Part shown: piece by piece, positions 62,077-64,000 of the stretch
Numbering within the stretch: position 1 is the stretch's first letter
Layout of the letters: each line of letters starts with the position of its first letter
Program-made: the position numbers and the translations under genes
The notes under the pieces: model-generated
Told to the model about the DNA's origin: nothing
Databases searched by the model: none
What the model saw: the letters and a program-made list of their open reading frames with translations, nothing else
Source of the DNA: Pseudomonas protegens CHA0
Lineage (GTDB): Bacteria > Pseudomonadota > Gammaproteobacteria > Pseudomonadales > Pseudomonadaceae
Reading direction: 5' to 3'
Assembly: GCF_000397205.1 (NCBI RefSeq)
Contig: NC_021237.1
Coordinates: 6,765,001 to 6,829,000 of the forward strand
DNA length: 64,000 nt

Positions 62077-62700
62077 ATGCTCTCGATTTACCAGCTCAAA
62101 CCGCGCTTTCAGAACCTGCTGCGGCCGTTGGTGCAGCGCCTGTACGACAACGGCACCACGGCCAACCAGATCACTGTCCTGGCCGCCGTCATCTCGGTCC
62201 TGGTCGGCACCGTCATCGCCCTGTTCCCCGGCCATGCCTGGCTGTTCGCCCTGATTCCCCTGTGGATGATCCTGCGCATGGCGCTCAATGCCATCGACGG
62301 CATGCTGGCGCGGGAATTCGGCCAGCAATCGCGCCTGGGGGCCTACCTCAACGAACTCTGCGACGTGGTCGCCGACAGCGCCCTGATCCTGCCTTTCGCC
62401 CTGTTGCCCGGGGCCAGCCTGCTGCTGGTGCTGGCCGTGACCCTGCTGGCGCTGTTCAGTGAGTACGCCGGGGTGCTCGGGCCCATGGTCGGGGCCTCGC
62501 GGCGCTACGACGGGCCCATGGGCAAGAGCGACCGCGCCTTCATCCTCGGCGTGCTGGCCACCGGCATCGCCCTGGGCTGGCTCAGCGCCCTGTGGATAAA
62601 CGGCGTGCTGGCACTGGTCGCCGCACTGCTGGTCTACACCCTGATCAATCGGGTCCGCCAGGGCCTCAAAGAAGTTCAGCACAATGCTCCCTCTGCATAA
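62077..62700 (+). CDS. CDP-alcohol phosphatidyltransferase (YnbA-like)
   Basis: 207 residues and about six membrane helices. The family motif D-G-x2-A-R-x8-G-x3-D-x3-D is complete: DGMLAREFGQQSRLGAYLNELCDVVAD (near 72-98, split here). It transfers a phosphatidyl or similar group from a CDP-alcohol to an unknown acceptor. It is followed 10 bp later by a hydrolase-methyltransferase fusion, the same pairing as ynbA and ynbC in E. coli; the intervening ynbB-like CDP-diglyceride synthase is absent here. Confidence 0.88.
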   Translation: MLSIYQLKPRFQNLLRPLVQRLYDNGTTANQITVLAAVISVLVGTVIALFPGHAWLFALIPLWMILRMALNAIDGMLAREFGQQSRLGAYLNELCDVVADSALILPFALLPGASLLLVLAVTLLALFSEYAGVLGPMVGASRRYDGPMGKSDRAFILGVLATGIALGWLSALWINGVLALVAALLVYTLINRVRQGLKEVQHNAPSA

Positions 62701-62710
62701 GGAAATGGCT

Positions 62711-64000
62711 ATGCGCGACGCTCAACACCAGACGTTCCGAACCCATGACGGTGTCGAACTGTTCTACCGCCACTGGCCAGCCACTGAAGTGGCCCCTGGC
62801 GAACCGCGGCAAGCGGTGATGCTGTTCCACCGCGGTCACGAACACTCCGGGCGCATTGCCCACCTGGTGGAAGAGCTGAACCTGCCCCAGTTCGATTTCT
62901 TCGCCTGGGATGCCCGTGGCCATGGCCAGTCGCCGGGCGCCCGTGGCGACAGCCCGAGCTTCGCTACCAGCGTGCGCGACGTGCAGACCTTCTGTGATCA
63001 CCTGGGCAGCGCCCACGGGATCGCCGAGGAAAACATCGCCGTGGTGGCCCAGAGCGTGGGCGCGGTGATCGCGTCCACCTGGGTCCACGACTACGCGCCG
63101 CGCATCCGCTCCCTGGTGCTGGCCTCGCCGGCGTTCAAGGTCAAGCTGTACGTGCCCTTCGCCCGGCCCGGCCTGGCCCTGATGCGGCGCTTTCGTGGCA
63201 ACTTCTTCGTCAACAGCTACGTCAAGGCGCGCTTCCTGAGCCACGACCCGGAGCGGGTCCGCAGCTATGACAGCGACCCGCTGATCACCAAGGCGATCTC
63301 GGTGAATGTACTGCTGGGCCTGTATGAAGCGGCAGACCGGGTGGTAGCCGACGCCCAGGCGATCCAGGTGCCGACCCAGTTGCTGATCTCCGGCTCCGAC
63401 TTCGTGGTGCATCGCAAGCCCCAGGAGCAGTTCTTCGAGCGCCTGGGCAGCCTGCACAAGGAAAAGCACATCCTCCCGGGCTTCTTCCACGACACCCTGG
63501 GGGAAAAGAACCGGGCGCCGGCCATGGCCAGCATCCGTCGCTTCATCCTGCAGAATTTCGAGCGCCCGCTGAACCGCCCTGCCCTGCTGGACGCCGACCG
63601 CCTGGGCGTTACCTGCGCCGAGTCCGAAGCCCTGGCCGCGCCGCTGCCGCACAATTCCCTGCGCGACCTGTACTGGCGCGCCACCCGTGCCAGCATGCGC
63701 CTGGGCAGCCAGCTGTCGGCGGGGGTCAAGCTGGGCTTCGACACCGGTTTCGACTCCGGCAGCACCCTGGACTACGTCTACCGCAACCGCCCCACCGGGC
63801 ATTCCGCACTGGGCCGGATGATCGACCAGAACTACCTGAACTCCATCGGCTGGCGCGGCATCCGCCAGCGCAAGCTGCATGTGGAAGAACTGCTGCGCCT
63901 GGCCATGGAAAAACTCCGTGAGCAAAACAGCGAAGTGCGCATCGTCGATATCGCCGCCGGCCACGGCCGCTACATCCTCGAAGCCCTGCAAGGGGTCAGC
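62711..64000 (+). CDS. Alpha/beta hydrolase-SAM methyltransferase fusion (YnbC-like), cut by window end
   Basis: At least 430 residues; the open frame runs to the window edge. Residues about 10-290 are an alpha/beta hydrolase of the lysophospholipase type (VMLFHRGHEHSGR, oxyanion region; AWDARGHGQSPG; nucleophile elbow AQSVGAV near 117, with Ser; QLLISGSDFVVH acid region; catalytic His in LPGFFHDTLGE). From about 330 a second domain begins and SAM-binding motif I VDIAAGHGRYIL lies at the edge. AAGGA sits 8 bases before the ATG at 62711; the ATG at 62705 is too close to it. Likely lipid remodelling with the upstream phosphatidyltransferase. Confidence 0.83.
   Translation, partial: MRDAQHQTFRTHDGVELFYRHWPATEVAPGEPRQAVMLFHRGHEHSGRIAHLVEELNLPQFDFFAWDARGHGQSPGARGDSPSFATSVRDVQTFCDHLGSAHGIAEENIAVVAQSVGAVIASTWVHDYAPRIRSLVLASPAFKVKLYVPFARPGLALMRRFRGNFFVNSYVKARFLSHDPERVRSYDSDPLITKAISVNVLLGLYEAADRVVADAQAIQVPTQLLISGSDFVVHRKPQEQFFERLGSLHKEKHILPGFFHDTLGEKNRAPAMASIRRFILQNFERPLNRPALLDADRLGVTCAESEALAAPLPHNSLRDLYWRATRASMRLGSQLSAGVKLGFDTGFDSGSTLDYVYRNRPTGHSALGRMIDQNYLNSIGWRGIRQRKLHVEELLRLAMEKLREQNSEVRIVDIAAGHGRYILEALQGVS

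Noticed and set aside
61858..62599. Two isolated exact TGTGGATAA nonamers (61858-61866 and 62591-62599)
   Set aside because: Single scattered copies about 730 bp apart, one inside a coding region; not enough to claim an origin or titration site.

Overview
The window is a 64 kb stretch of GC-rich chromosomal DNA from a Pseudomonas, most likely of the P. fluorescens/P. protegens/P. chlororaphis group. The evidence is the strong G/C bias at third codon positions, the typical Pseudomonas REP sequences in intergenic gaps, and the set of loci: two-subunit pyruvate carboxylase with its LysR regulator, uvrD, pdxY, zigA-dksA2, folE2, pyrC2 and an hmtA-type operon. In P. aeruginosa PAO1 many of these loci are numbered near the end of the genome, so the window is probably not far from oriC. 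No rRNA, tRNA, CRISPR array, prophage or insertion sequence was seen, and no gap between genes exceeds 300 bp. The last gene runs off the right end.

Layout. 1-7 kb: L-asparaginase, a small secreted protein, an AraC regulator, and a tandem pair of secreted ankyrin-repeat paralogues whose upstream regions are also duplicated. 7-14 kb: acetylpolyamine deacetylase plus a PotF-like binding protein, a YedE/TsuA sulfur transporter, and a MocR regulator divergent from paiB and two GNAT acetyltransferases. The MocR gene carries a 12-bp tandem array of DnaA-box-like sequence in its linker. 14-18.5 kb: homocysteine S-methyltransferase divergent from an amino-acid ABC binding protein and permease, then a HipA-like/HipB-like pair in toxin-first order behind three evenly spaced palindromic operators. 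18.5-24 kb: pycA-pycB, divergent pycR, a small envelope-type protein, and a HexR-like RpiR regulator with a HexR-type palindrome. 24-37 kb: a membrane PAS-GGDEF-EAL protein, UvrD, a half-size EamA transporter, a Tim44-domain protein, a SUKH protein, a CPA2 antiporter, a thioesterase, an APC permease, PdxY and a DUF3301 protein.

37-50 kb is a zinc-starvation (Zur-type) island. One Zur-box-like palindrome separates dksA2-zigA-DUF1826-second COG0523 gene (minus strand) from a small secreted Cys protein (plus strand). A second separates amiA (minus) from folE2-metal ABC transporter-hisI2-gamma carbonic anhydrase-pyrC2-thrS2 (plus), mostly joined by overlapping start and stop codons. The logic is zinc acquisition (ABC importer, COG0523 chaperones) plus back-up paralogues of zinc-dependent enzymes. 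50-56 kb: DUF3617 protein, cardiolipin synthase, cyclopropane-fatty-acid synthase and a bufferin-type RiPP operon (bufA-bufB-bufC). 56-62 kb: an hmtA-type P-type ATPase behind three SPFH proteins, one with a histidine-rich N-terminus, and a third Zur-box-like palindrome upstream, which suggests a second zinc-uptake arm. 62-64 kb: a CDP-alcohol phosphatidyltransferase and a hydrolase-methyltransferase fusion, resembling E. coli ynbA and ynbC.

All names come from recognising protein motifs and context by eye; no database search was run.
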